The translations under genes were made by a program, and so were the position numbers. Below are positions 47,507 to 57,562 of a DNA stretch of 64,000 nt, piece by piece (position 1 is the stretch's first letter; every line of letters begins with the position of its first letter). Origin of the DNA: Anthonomus grandis grandis (taxonomy: Eukaryota > Arthropoda > Insecta > Coleoptera > Curculionidae); NCBI RefSeq assembly GCF_022605725.1, contig NC_065567.1, positions 40,341,127-40,405,126 of the forward strand. Direction: 5' to 3'. The notes beneath the pieces are model-generated. The model was not told the origin of the DNA, ran no database searches, and worked only from the letters and a program-made list of their open reading frames with translations.

Positions 47507-50500
47507 ATTTAAACAGTTTTCAAGTCAATCAATTACCCTATATCGAAATACCCAATTATAACATTCGATTATTAATCGATACAGGATCTCATGCATCTCT
47601 TCTCAGACCATCAATAGTTGAAAACTTATTCCCTGAATCAATCGTACCCTATATTTCTACCCTTCAAACGTGTGCTGGATCAAGGAAAGCCACAGCTAAA
47701 GCTAAAATTCCATTACTTTTACCCTTTGGCATAAGCGAACACATAGACTTTGTCCTATACCCATTTCACGAATATTTCGATGGAATTTTAGGAGTAAAAG
47801 ATCTTTGTAAACTAAACTTGAACATCGACTTAAAAAATCAGAAATTGAAGAATAATTACTTAGAAATTCCTTTTCAATATAGACAAAACTTCGATCAATA
47901 TACAATCGAAATATTGCCTAAAACAATTCAAAAAGTAGTATTTAAAACAAACCTACCTAATGATTCAACTTGGATAATGCCTTATTTTTCTGACGAAAAT
48001 ATTGAAATTCAACCAACATTGATAACAGTTAATGACCATAAATATACAGTTGATATCCTTAATCATTCGGATAAAACTTTCGCTTTTGAATGCAATATAA
48101 ATGAAAATTTACCATTAGAACCAATTGAAATCAATAATTACGAAGTAATAAATTTTGAAGAAACGCAACCACAAAAATTAAATCAAGAAAGAAAAACTCT
48201 TGAATGCAGAGAATTAGAATCCTTAATAAGACATCAACATTTAAACCCGGAAGAACGATTTCAGCTCTTTAAACTTCTAAAGAACTTTAGCCAAATTTTA
48301 ACTAAACCTGGAGATTCTTTAACATCATCAAATCAAGTCAAACATGTTATAAATACGACAGATGAAATCCCAGTTCATTCAAAAAATTATAGATATCCAT
48401 ACATCCATAAGGAAGAAGTAAATAATCAAATAGAACAAATGTTAAAAGATAAAATAATACAACCCTCTAGCTCACCCTGGAGTTCACCTGTATGGATTGT
48501 ACCAAAAAAGATGGACGCATCTGGCAAAAGAAAATGGAGACTTGTGATCGATTATAGAAAATTAAATGAGAAAACAATCGATGATCGCTATCCATTGCCA
48601 AACGTAACTGATATTCTAGATAAACTAGGAAGATGTCAATATTTTACGACCATTGACTTAACAAGTGGATTTCACCAAATTGAAATGGAAAAAAATAGTA
48701 TTCCTAAAACGGCATTCAACGTAGAACATGGACATTATGAATTCCTAAGAATGCCCTTTGGCCTCAAAAATGCTCCTTCGACATTTCAAAGAGCTATAGA
48801 AAATGTTTTAAGAGGATTACTAGGAAAACAATGCTTAGTATATATGGACGATATTATTGTCTATTCGACCTCACTTCAAGAACATATCGATGCCCTGCGA
48901 CGAGTATTCGAACGTCTAATATCATTTAATATGAAAATTCAATTAGATAAATGTGAATTCCTACGTAAAACTGTAGAATTCTTAGGACACGTCGTAACAC
49001 CAGACGGCATCAAGCCAAACCCAAAGAAAGTCGAAGCAATAAAAAATTTCAAAATTCCAAATACCACAAAGGAAATAAAATCTTTTTTAGGACTTATCGG
49101 ATACTACAGGAAATTCATTAAGAATTTTGCTAAAATTACAAAACCCCTAACTCATTGTCTAAAGAAAAATGTTAAAATAATTCATGATAAATCTTTTGTA
49201 GAAGCATTTAATCTTTGTAAAACCATTTTAATGAATGATCCTATACTTCAACATCCTAACTTTGAAAAGCCATTCGTCCTGACTACAGACGCATCCAATT
49301 ACGCAATCGGCGCTATACTTTCTCAAGGTCCCGTTGGATCAGATTTGCCTATAGCATATGCAAGCAGAACTCTTAACCAAGCTGAATGTAACTATTCTAC
49401 AATAGAAAAGGAACTATTAGCAATTGTCTGGGCCACCAAATATTTCCGACCTTATTTATTTGGTAGAAAATTTACAGTGGTAACAGATCATAAACCACTT
49501 CAATGGTTATTCTCCATTAAAGAACCGAACTCAAAATTAGTCAGATGGAGACTAAAACTTCAAGAATTCGAATATACTATCCACTATAAGAAAGGTACTC
49601 GAAACTTAAATGCCGATGCACTTTCAAGACCACCGTTGGATATACACCCTTTAAATATAATAGATCCACCATTAACACATATGTCTGCTGTATGCGAAAG
49701 AAATAAAAAAACTGAAGACCAATATGCTTGGCATGATAAAATTAAACGATTTTTCGAATCGCAAGGAATTGAATCGCAGGAAAACCTGTTTGAACCACAA
49801 AAAGAAATTGAAAAAGCCAAACCAGAACCAAAAATTCGAATAATATCAGATATTCAAATAAGACCTCCGAATAAAAATAATAATGAAACACTACCATCAA
49901 CTTCTAAACAAGAAAATGAAAATGGAAAAGAAGATTCAGAAACAGAGACAATTCATACATCAATAGAAAACCCAATACTAGGTGCACCCTATGTCAACAA
50001 AAGTGTAAATACTTATAAAAATCAAATCATTTTTAAATGGACAAGAAATGAAAAACCCTATTCAATAATGAAGAAATTATTCGAAACCAAGAAAAGAATA
50101 ATAATGTTCATAAATGAAAACCCAATAACAGAAGAAATACAAATATTTCTAAGAGACCATTTACCACCAGACAGTTACTGTTTACATTTCCCTAACAAGG
50201 AACTAGAACCAGTAATTCTTAGAATATTCCAAGAAACGTTCTCAAGTAATATGTTTAAATTAGTCATTTCTAATACGCTACTTGAAGATGTGACAAATCA
50301 AGATGAACAAAAAGAAATAATTAATAGATATCATACAACAAAAACATCACATAGAGGAATAAACGAAAATATTAAAAATATTAAACAATCCTACTATTGG
50401 CCAAGCTTAGAAAGAGACGTAATAGATTTTATTAACACCTGTGAAGTATGTCAAAAAACGAAATATGATCGACATCCACACAAAGTAATATTTAAACCAA

Positions 50501-51264
50501 CCCCAACAGGATCTAAACCCTTTGAGCATATCTACATGGATATATATTCAATAGCAGCTCAAAAGTATTTAACAATAATAGATAATTTTTCAAAATTTGC
50601 TGCAGCATATCCAATAAATGAGACATCAATTGAGATATGTCAGAGTTTAATTAAATTCTTCTCACACCATGGAACCCCATGTCGAATCACAACAGATAAC
50701 GCTCGAAATTTTAAAAGCAACCTAATTCAAGATCTTTGTAAAGCATATAAAATTGAGTTGCATTTTACAACACCATATAACCCGAATTCAAACTCACCTA
50801 TTGAAAGATTTCATTCAACTCTAAAAGAAAGCCTAGTTGCTTTAAAAAACGATTATTCTCAAAAACCACTTCAAAATCTAATTGATTTAGCTGTATTAAA
50901 TTATAACAATAGCATACATTCGTCACATGATTATACCCCATTCCAGATAATTAAAGGAAACCTTAATTATCAGTTAAATTTTGAGAAAAACCTAGACCAA
51001 TTACAAACGGATTATATAAATGAATTGACAGAAACATTCAAGGAATTAAATAAAAACATTTATTCGAAAATGAATGCAAAAAAGGCAAATGTCCTTAGCA
51101 AACTTAATCAAAATAGAGAAAACGACCCTGAAATACCGGAAAATACTGATCAATTGTTAAAAACACCTAAAAAATTATCACAGAAATTAGAACCTATCTA
51201 TAAAATAAAGACGTTCAAAAAGCAAAGACATCCTAAAGATATTAAAAGGCATTCTAAATTTTAG
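47473..51264 (+). CDS. pol: Errantivirus Pol (protease, RT, RNase H, integrase)
   Basis: This frame has no clear ATG start and is joined to gag by the -1 shift. The residue numbers here count from the Leu codon at 47503. The protease motif is IDTGSH (Asp 26). RT has VPKKMDASGKRKW, MPFGLKNAPSTFQRAI and the active site YMDD at 447-450. RNase H begins LTTDAS (Asp about 596) and ends near NADALSR. Integrase has an HHCC zinc domain and a catalytic triad at Asp 1013, Asp 1065 and Glu 1101, giving the D35E spacing of retroviral integrases. A variable linker (about 740-860) lies between RNase H and integrase. All catalytic residues are present, so the enzyme set appears competent. The stop (51262-51264) is 3 bases before the env ATG. 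Confidence 0.92.
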   Translation, partial: SVTSLGNKSCLNLNSFQVNQLPYIEIPNYNIRLLIDTGSHASLLRPSIVENLFPESIVPYISTLQTCAGSRKATAKAKIPLLLPFGISEHIDFVLYPFHEYFDGILGVKDLCKLNLNIDLKNQKLKNNYLEIPFQYRQNFDQYTIEILPKTIQKVVFKTNLPNDSTWIMPYFSDENIEIQPTLITVNDHKYTVDILNHSDKTFAFECNINENLPLEPIEINNYEVINFEETQPQKLNQERKTLECRELESLIRHQHLNPEERFQLFKLLKNFSQILTKPGDSLTSSNQVKHVINTTDEIPVHSKNYRYPYIHKEEVNNQIEQMLKDKIIQPSSSPWSSPVWIVPKKMDASGKRKWRLVIDYRKLNEKTIDDRYPLPNVTDILDKLGRCQYFTTIDLTSGFHQIEMEKNSIPKTAFNVEHGHYEFLRMPFGLKNAPSTFQRAIENVLRGLLGKQCLVYMDDIIVYSTSLQEHIDALRRVFERLISFNMKIQLDKCEFLRKTVEFLGHVVTPDGIKPNPKKVEAIKNFKIPNTTKEIKSFLGLIGYYRKFIKNFAKITKPLTHCLKKNVKIIHDKSFVEAFNLCKTILMNDPILQHPNFEKPFVLTTDASNYAIGAILSQGPVGSDLPIAYASRTLNQAECNYSTIEKELLAIVWATKYFRPYLFGRKFTVVTDHKPLQWLFSIKEPNSKLVRWRLKLQEFEYTIHYKKGTRNLNADALSRPPLDIHPLNIIDPPLTHMSAVCERNKKTEDQYAWHDKIKRFFESQGIESQENLFEPQKEIEKAKPEPKIRIISDIQIRPPNKNNNETLPSTSKQENENGKEDSETETIHTSIENPILGAPYVNKSVNTYKNQIIFKWTRNEKPYSIMKKLFETKKRIIMFINENPITEEIQIFLRDHLPPDSYCLHFPNKELEPVILRIFQETFSSNMFKLVISNTLLEDVTNQDEQKEIINRYHTTKTSHRGINENIKNIKQSYYWPSLERDVIDFINTCEVCQKTKYDRHPHKVIFKPTPTGSKPFEHIYMDIYSIAAQKYLTIIDNFSKFAAAYPINETSIEICQSLIKFFSHHGTPCRITTDNARNFKSNLIQDLCKAYKIELHFTTPYNPNSNSPIERFHSTLKESLVALKNDYSQKPLQNLIDLAVLNYNNSIHSSHDYTPFQIIKGNLNYQLNFEKNLDQLQTDYINELTETFKELNKNIYSKMNAKKANVLSKLNQNRENDPEIPENTDQLLKTPKKLSQKLEPIYKIKTFKKQRHPKDIKRHSKF

Positions 51265-51267
51265 GAA

Positions 51268-52905
51268 ATGAAGACCCTTCTTGTAATACTTCCACTGCTC
51301 GTGAACGCACAATACCAGATTGAAACTCTTAACAACCCAATAATACCAATCTACCAAGGAAAAGGTTATGTAGTAACTAGTTATCATCATATTTATTATC
51401 ACGTAAATCTTACTAATATAAGGAATTGCTTAAAACTAACAAAGAAAACGCTTATGTATGCAAATAAGACTTTGGGAGAATCAAATCTACCCTTATATCA
51501 TCTTTTAGCTGTAAAAACAAATGATCTTCTCAATCAATCAAGATCAATAGAATCATTTTTAGATCATTATACAACCAAGCCAATTTCAAAAAGAAATAAA
51601 AGAGGATTATTTAACTTCTTAGGAAAAGCGCAAAAATATCTATACGGTACATTAGACGCAGACGATGGAGAACGCTATGACAATTATATTAGAACTCTCC
51701 AAAATAATCAAGACACTTTACAAAAAGACATATTACAAACACAAACTGTTCTAAAGAAACTAACCCATGATATTGACACTCAGCTGACTAACATAGGAAA
51801 TAATCAGCAAAAATTATATAAGGAAATTAATGACCTAAGACAGATGAGTCAGTCAACGTCTACTACACTATATTTTATCTTACTACTTGATACGCTAGAA
51901 AACAATCTTCGCGTCATCAATGAGATACGTATGAATGTGCAAACTGCAATTAATTTCGCAGAAATAAACATTATGCATCATAGTATTCTCAAATATCAAG
52001 AACTATTAGTCATCCTATCTAAGTTTAATCAGAAAACACGAATTCCTTTTGATAACATAATTAAATATTATGAAGTCGCACATGCTGACGTAACAATAAA
52101 GGAAGACCTAATAATTTTCTATATAGCAATACCCCTAATATCTGAGAAAACTTATGCTTTCTATCATGTTTTCCCTATCCCAATAAATAATCATTTAACA
52201 ATGTTGAGTAATCCCTATTTATTGAAATCAGACAAAGATTTCTATAATTTAAAAGAAAGTTGCCAAAAAATCGAGGACATCTTTCTTTGCCATGCAAAAA
52301 TATTAAATCAAAATGAACCTTGCATCTCTGAGACAATTAACCTGACAAATCATTGCCCAATGACTCCTGTTAATTATTTAAAAACATCTGTCACCCAATT
52401 AGAGGATAATTCAATTATAATAATTCCCAAAGATCAAGAAAAAATAAATTTTCAATGCCCTAATCAACACACCATTGAAACAATCAATCAACCAACATTA
52501 ATTCTACCCAAAAGTTGTATTGTCAAAATAAAGAATGATTATTTCGATTCTCAAAAATCAGATTCTATTAACTTAAGATTAAAACTACCACCAATAACAA
52601 TTAATGAAGAACTAATTAAAAAATTAGAACCCTTAGAACTCGAAGAAATTAATTTAAATAATATACACGAAGAATTAAAAAATGTCAATAAATTAACAAC
52701 ACACCCCTTAGAAAAACTAAATATTATCAGCTCAGGTGTATCTGTAACATTAATTATAATTATTATTGTAGTAATAATAGGGATAATAATCTTTGTATAT
52801 TATAAGTATAAATGTAAAACAAAAGAAAATGTAAAAGTGGACATAAAATTGAATCCCCTTGAAAAACAATCCTTCGAAAATCAACCCCGATTTTCTCAGA
52901 CTTAA
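51268..52905 (+). CDS. env: Errantivirus envelope protein
   Basis: 545 residues from ATG 51268. It starts with a hydrophobic signal peptide of about 15 residues. A basic RNKR site ends at residue 112 and is followed by a Gly/Phe-rich segment and a Leu-Asp-Ala-rich block, the furin-type site and fusion-peptide region typical of gypsy Env. A heptad-like region follows, then cysteines at about 330-420, one transmembrane helix of mostly Ile/Val near 487-512, and a short charged tail. The family is related to baculovirus F proteins. In gypsy, Env is made from a spliced RNA; I did not fix the splice sites. The reading frame is intact, so cell-to-cell transfer is conceivable but unproven. Confidence 0.9.
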   Translation: MKTLLVILPLLVNAQYQIETLNNPIIPIYQGKGYVVTSYHHIYYHVNLTNIRNCLKLTKKTLMYANKTLGESNLPLYHLLAVKTNDLLNQSRSIESFLDHYTTKPISKRNKRGLFNFLGKAQKYLYGTLDADDGERYDNYIRTLQNNQDTLQKDILQTQTVLKKLTHDIDTQLTNIGNNQQKLYKEINDLRQMSQSTSTTLYFILLLDTLENNLRVINEIRMNVQTAINFAEINIMHHSILKYQELLVILSKFNQKTRIPFDNIIKYYEVAHADVTIKEDLIIFYIAIPLISEKTYAFYHVFPIPINNHLTMLSNPYLLKSDKDFYNLKESCQKIEDIFLCHAKILNQNEPCISETINLTNHCPMTPVNYLKTSVTQLEDNSIIIIPKDQEKINFQCPNQHTIETINQPTLILPKSCIVKIKNDYFDSQKSDSINLRLKLPPITINEELIKKLEPLELEEINLNNIHEELKNVNKLTTHPLEKLNIISSGVSVTLIIIIIVVIIGIIIFVYYKYKCKTKENVKVDIKLNPLEKQSFENQPRFSQT

Positions 52906-52914
52906 GGAGGGAGG
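52904..52914 (+). promoter_or_regulatory. Errantivirus polypurine tract
   Basis: AAGGAGGGAGG ends exactly at the 3' LTR. It overlaps the env stop codon by two bases. Confidence 0.8.
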
Positions 52915-53137
52915 AATTATATGGCCATTTCCGATGATCTAATAATAATTAATCATTGTATTAGTCATAATTAGTCATAAGAATAATGCTTGTCTCAGCT
53001 ATTTTCATATAATTATAAATACGACTCCAGTCATTTATGAGTCAGTCCATAAGTTGCTTCGCCGTAGATCACATATTTAGTAATTTTGTAAAATAAAGTT
53101 TTTTAAAAAGCTTAGTTGCGAATTACTGAATAAAATT
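52915..53137 (+). repeat. 3' LTR of the errantivirus
   Basis: 223 bases, no difference seen from 45453-45675. Followed by the target duplication GTTC. Confidence 0.93.
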
Positions 53138-53559
53138 GTTCTTATCACTAAAAAGAATGCGTCTATTGTGTTCTCGCATACCCGGTTTTTCTGGCTAGAT
53201 GCTAAATTATTATTGTACACCGTAGAATCAATTTTAAAGCAACTGTCTGTGATACAACCCATCAATTTAAACCGTTTTTGTTAAAAAAATAATATTTTAT
53301 ATATTCTATGTTACCTGTGTGTCCTGTAAACATGATTTTTTATGACAAGCAAAATCACACTGTTATGTAAGCAATTTTATCATTTTTTTTTTGTTGTGTA
53401 ATTTTTTTTTAATTCAAATCTAAGATTTTGTTGTTTTTTTTTTTTTTTTGTTTTTCTATTTTTTTCTTTTTTGGTGGTATCAACATAACCCCAAAAAGTT
53501 AAATTTTGTTTATATATAATAATCCTTTTTTATTGTGTCTTTTTTGTTACCTTAGGGCC

Positions 53560-53588
53560 CTGATGAAGCAATAAAATTATTGCGAAAC
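53560..53588 (+). ncRNA. Hammerhead-like motif in the Penelope-like tail
   Basis: CTGATGA, then A, then a perfect 7-bp stem (GCAATAA / TTATTGC, 2-base loop), then GAAAC. This matches the conserved core of hammerhead ribozymes, which are known in Penelope-like elements, except for one additional A before stem II. Stems I and III could not be built convincingly, so activity is doubtful. Confidence 0.4.
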
Positions 53589-53867
53589 GTTGGCCAGTAC
53601 ATAAAGTGACGTTTGTTTTTATTCCTTCGATCCCATCCCACAACTAAACTCAAGATTATAAGTTAATATTTAAGTTTTCGAAGAAAAAAACGTTTCTTTT
53701 ATTTAATTTTTAGTTGCGCCCTCTTGCGGTGAAATACGAAACTTAAAGATAATTTCCAGAATTTTCTCATGGCCACTTTTATAATAATAAAAAAAAATCC
53801 ATAGTTGCCAGATGTACAGGTCCTGAGATACAGCCGCTTACCTCGCTTATTTGGCCACCCTGTACAA

Positions 53868-54130
53868 TACTTCCATCATTTTTTATAGCAAGTGCTATAC
53901 TGCTTCTTCGTTTTTGCGGATATTGTTATATAATTTATCATCGTTGAAATTATAGATTCGAACAAGCCCATTTTTGTAAAGGATTGCCGGAAAACTTCCC
54001 AGCCACCAGGGAAAGCGATTTACACAATGGATGGCTCTCCCTGAAAGGAGATATAAGTAAGTTATATTTTGGTGGAAATATTAAGGGTTTTTGTTTAAGT
54101 AATTCAACGAAAACGGCAAACCTTGGTTGA
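53868..54130 (-). pseudogene. DIRS-type tyrosine recombinase, N-terminal part
   Basis: The minus strand reads GWEVFRQSFTKMG, then STMINYITISAKTKKQYSTC, then a stop and WKYC at the mariner junction. The ISAKTKKQY block is the start of the core-binding domain in DIRS recombinases. The C-terminal half lies at 41560-42300, beyond the mariner. Confidence 0.6.
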
Positions 54131-54539
54131 GAGGGCCAGTATGGAACTATAAGTTTACCTGACGCTTTTCTTGTTTTAATTTTTTATAAAACTCTAGGAA
54201 TTAAAGAGAATGGAGGAAATGCATAAAAATTTAAATTTTCTCAATTAACAGTAAAAGCATCAAAAATAGACCTAATCCGGATCTGGACTCCATGAAATGT
54301 ATCTTAAGCATTTTGTGTTTTGTTTAGTTGCAAAAATGTAGATTTCTGGTGAGTTGAAAGATACGACTATTGCTGCATAAACACTCAGGTTTAATTCGTA
54401 TTTAGTTTCTGTTGGTGTTATTCTAGACAGGGCCTCCGCGTTAATATTATCTTTTGTATTAATATACGAGGTCCAAATTAAAATTTGTCTTTTTTCATAT
54501 CAATCCCACAGTTCTCTAGATTTACTGTTTAATTGCTTG

Positions 54540-54800
54540 TATCGTGTACTTCCCATTCTATTAATTGTAGCAATAGCAGTTATATTATCTACTCTAAGAA
54601 GAATGTTATAGTTTTGTTAATTTTTTGCGAAGCATTTTAGGCCATAGAATGCCGCTTGAAGCTCCAGAATATTTATACGTTGATTTCGTGCTATGCTGTT
54701 TCAAAACCCTTACGCTCCCTCACTTTTACAGAATGCTCCCCAACCTGAGATAGACGCATCTGAATATATTTTAAAATTAAAAGTCTTTTTTGGCAATGTT
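54540..54800 (-). pseudogene. DIRS-type RNase H fragment
   Basis: The minus strand has KIYSDASISGWGAFC near 54705-54760, the DAS--GWGA motif with the first catalytic Asp of DIRS RNase H. A stop follows soon after (GA then TAA). Confidence 0.6.
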
Positions 54801-54867
54801 TTCAGACCACCAATTAAATTCAACTTTTAAGTGATAAGGAATTATGATTTTTCTATTAAAATTCATG

Positions 54868-55560
54868 TTATTGCATTTGTAGCAAACCATAATTTAACCC
54901 TAGTGATCCCACAAAAGAAGCAAAATCTCTAATTCTGCAGTCAACTTTTCCTTGAAACTTAACAATTAGCTTTTTTAATTTAGTTATTTTTTCCTCTGGT
55001 AGATACATTTTCTTAGAGGAAGTGTTAAAAACAAAACCTAAATATGTAATTTCTTTAGTTGAAATTAAAACAGTTTTTTCAAAATCTATAATAAACCCCA
55101 GTAAATTAAGCTTTAAGCCAAATTGCCAAATTGGTGTACTTGAGGCATTCACTGCTTTTTGCCATAATCAAAATGCCATCTAAATATATGACTAATTTGC
55201 AGCCTAGCTTACGTAGACATATGACCACTTCTTTCACTACTTTAGTAAAAATATAGGGGGCTACATTCAGTCCAAAAAGTACACAGTTAAATTCAAACAA
55301 TTCACTATTAAACTTAAATCTTAAGTACTTCCGGTATTTTTATGCTATAGGTAACAAAAAATATGCGTCTTTTAAATTTAATTTTGAAATAAGAAACAAA
55401 ATGATTACCTCCATTAGGCTTTTTAATTAGAAAATAAGAAGATAGAAACTGACTCTTCGTATATTTACATTTTGAAATAACTCTTTTTTCTAGTAATGAT
55501 TCTATTTCCAAGAAATACTCCTTTTTATTGCAAGGATTTTTATCAATAATCAAGTTATTT
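54868..55560 (-). pseudogene. DIRS-type reverse transcriptase (broken)
   Basis: Three minus-strand pieces: LLEKRVISKCKYTKSQFLSS with FLIKKPNGGNHF (55553-55314); then FGLNVAPYIFTKVVKEVV and VIYLDGILIMAKSS (55300-55106), where YLDG replaces YLDD at the active site; then FEKTVLISTKEITYLGFVF (55152-54868). The order and motifs fit the RT of DIRS elements. The lost second Asp and two frameshifts make it inactive. Confidence 0.7.
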
Positions 55561-55631
55561 TTAGGTTTTGTAAGAAATAGTTATTTAATCCCTGTAACCC
55601 ATTCTAAGACCTTAGTATTATTGGTTAATTG

Positions 55632-56480
55632 TCACCATTGACTCTTAAAGTTTTTTAATCTACCAGCGATGGTTAATTTTGGTACCTCTATCGCGTGGAG
55701 TTCGTGGATCGCCGATAAGTCTGACGAGGACGATTCCCGGTTGAAGATGATGCTCTCCTCCAGCAGCCTGTCCTCCCCTCCCCCTGTTGGTTCTCCTGTT
55801 TTTTCTTGGTCCTGTAATGAAGGGGCTTGAAGTTTAAAAAAGTTGATCCCCGATCGTCCAAGCTCCTGAGTAGTCGGCATAACAACTTTCTTGCTTGGCT
55901 TTTTCAGGCTCTGCCCCGTTTGTATCACGATCTGACATGACTTAATTTTAGTCACAAACTCACTGCTAAATAAGTATTCATCTATTACACTATGTGGAGC
56001 AGCTGTTCCTCGTAGCTAATTAGTGGATTTATTTTAAATATCTTTTTTACAGATATGGCATTTGTACATTTAGAAAAAGTAAAGAAGCATCCGACAACTG
56101 TTAAATTAATTGGATACTGCTACTGAGCGCTGCTTCCATTTTTCCGTTAAAATAGAACCAACTACTAAAAGACCCGCACAAAGTTGCTCTTGTAATGCAA
56201 TGAAAAATCTATAATTTTTGCTATCTGAGGCATTAATATAGAATTAATTTTCTCATTTAGTTTTGGAGGAGAAAAGTGGGGGCAATTTTCTGGACACGGA
56301 TATTTAGCAATTAAATCTTTGGGCATCTCCAATGGAATTCTAGCAGTTAAAAATGTAGACCATCTAGCTACTAATTCTTCATGTAATTTAGGGTCCTTGA
56401 TAGTCGCCGCGATTGGATTTTTACCCAGCAGTTCCGTAAAATTTAGAACCCCTGGAGCTTTTAGGATCTTGGCGTTCATC
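55632..56480 (-). pseudogene. DIRS-type Gag (broken)
   Basis: The first piece (56479-56165) contains LLGKNPIAATI, HEELVARWSTFL, KYPCPENCPHFSPPKLNEKI, typical of Gag in insect DIRS/PAT elements. The second piece (55955-55632) is Ser/Glu/Lys-rich without a known motif. It precedes the RT on the same strand. A related motif is at 7712-7990. Confidence 0.6.
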
Positions 56481-57216
56481 TAAATGATTTTCTTCTGGTA
56501 CAATCAACTGTATACTTTAGTCCGAACACTCTCTAGGCAATTCTGTATTCTGCGCTGTGTGCAGCACTCTTTCCGATTCCGATTCTGAACTTTCAGTGGA
56601 ATCTTAAATCGTAAAAAGAAAGCTGTAACACGTAGCAAAATACCATAAAATTGCTTAATTATAATGATTTCTTTACAAATTTATTTCTTTATTAGTTATA
56701 AGTAAGGCAAACAAGATGTTTGCGGGCTTACGCAGTCAAAATGACCACACCCAATAGAAATTATAACACAATTAGTGTAAATGGACCTTTTTGTTAAAAT
56801 AACCACGCTATTAATTTCGTAATACTAATTTTTAAGAAATAAAATATTTCAGGGCTTTAGCAGTCAAGATAACTACACCCATTATAATTTTGTACATAAG
56901 ATGTCTCAAATAAATAATTATTTTTGATCTATTGATCCAATTTTTTTTTGTCTTTCCAAGCGTGCAAATTTTCTTCGCATGTCAGTTTATTCCTATAAAA
57001 CTTTCTTTTTTCAGGCACTCGGCATAATGGCGGCACTTTACAATAAACACGATCTAAATTTAACAATTTTCGACCGAAATGATAACACTAAGAAAAATGA
57101 CAAAAACACCGTACGTGAAGGCACTTAAATTTGAACTAAGGCTAGGACCTGGAATGCATGGCCACCAAAAAAGTGTGTTTACTTTTAAAACAGTGCGTAA
57201 CTCATTAAAATATGAA
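56481..57216. other. Non-coding, three short repeats
   Basis: Three copies of GT(C/T)AA(A/G)AT(A/G)AC(C/T)AC(A/G)C start near 56735, 56793 and 56863. Two of them sit in a 30-base repeat (56724-56753 and 56852-56881, 25 of 30 identical). It may be the 5' region of the DIRS element. No gene was recognised. Confidence 0.45.
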
Positions 57217-57520
57217 TGTTATCACTTTAAAAGTCGATTTCGCCTTTTAAAAAAGGTTTATTTAATAAGGGAATTATTATTTAATTAATATAATTATTAA
57301 AGCTTCAAAATTTAAATGGACATAGATTAAATATACAACTTAAAATTATTATGTGTGCTGTATTTATACAAAATAGTACAGCGGTGTCAGCGGTTCTCAT
57401 GGTAGGAGCATCGGACGTAGACAATGGTAGAGCTGCGTCAGCGGTTCCCATGGTAAAGGAATCAGGCCACCGGTTTGCTAATCGACACACGTGTGTGGTT
57501 TTGTATTTCAACATATAACA
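57217..57520 (-). repeat. 3' LTR of the second errantivirus
   Basis: On the minus strand it begins TGTTATATGTTG at 57520, just after the purine tract, and ends GTGATAACA at 57217 (304 bases). It contains a TATA box (57361-57368). The partner LTR is outside the window. Confidence 0.7.
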
Positions 57521-57562
57521 GCTCCCTCATTTAGTTAAAAGTTGATACCTTGCAGCAACTTT

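Larger units (their letters stand above)
45453..53137 (+). mobile_element. Complete errantivirus (gypsy-type) provirus
   Basis: Full layout: 5' LTR, tRNA-Ser-type primer site, gag, pol, env, polypurine tract, 3' LTR. The two 223-bp LTRs look identical by eye, the 4-bp target duplication GTTC is perfect (45449-45452 and 53138-53141), and the three genes have no stop or frameshift apart from the expected gag-pol shift. This points to a very recent insertion. Errantiviruses are insect endogenous retroviruses, transmitted mainly through the germ line. Confidence 0.92.
45237..53656 (+). mobile_element. 5'-truncated Penelope-like element, interrupted
   Basis: A 12-bp duplication flanks it. Its ~730 bp of own sequence (45237-45452 and 53142-53656) starts with the end of an open frame and continues into a long untranslated tail with poly-T runs, a CTGATGAAGC...GCGAAAC motif and the end CAAGATT. 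A truncated 5' end with a 12-bp duplication fits target-primed insertion. An intact errantivirus sits in it. Confidence 0.6.
42792..53862 (-). mobile_element. Mariner-like element with long TIRs (MLE-2), interrupted
   Basis: The ends are CAGGGTGGCCAAATAA on the left and the near reverse complement at 53862, each flanked by TA. The inverted repeats extend at least 500 bases: 42800-43290 pairs with 44755-45236 plus 53669-53862. The right repeat is split at 45236/53657 by a Penelope-like copy, which holds an errantivirus. Without these the element would be about 2.65 kb. It interrupts the DIRS recombinase between its N- and C-terminal halves. Confidence 0.8.
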
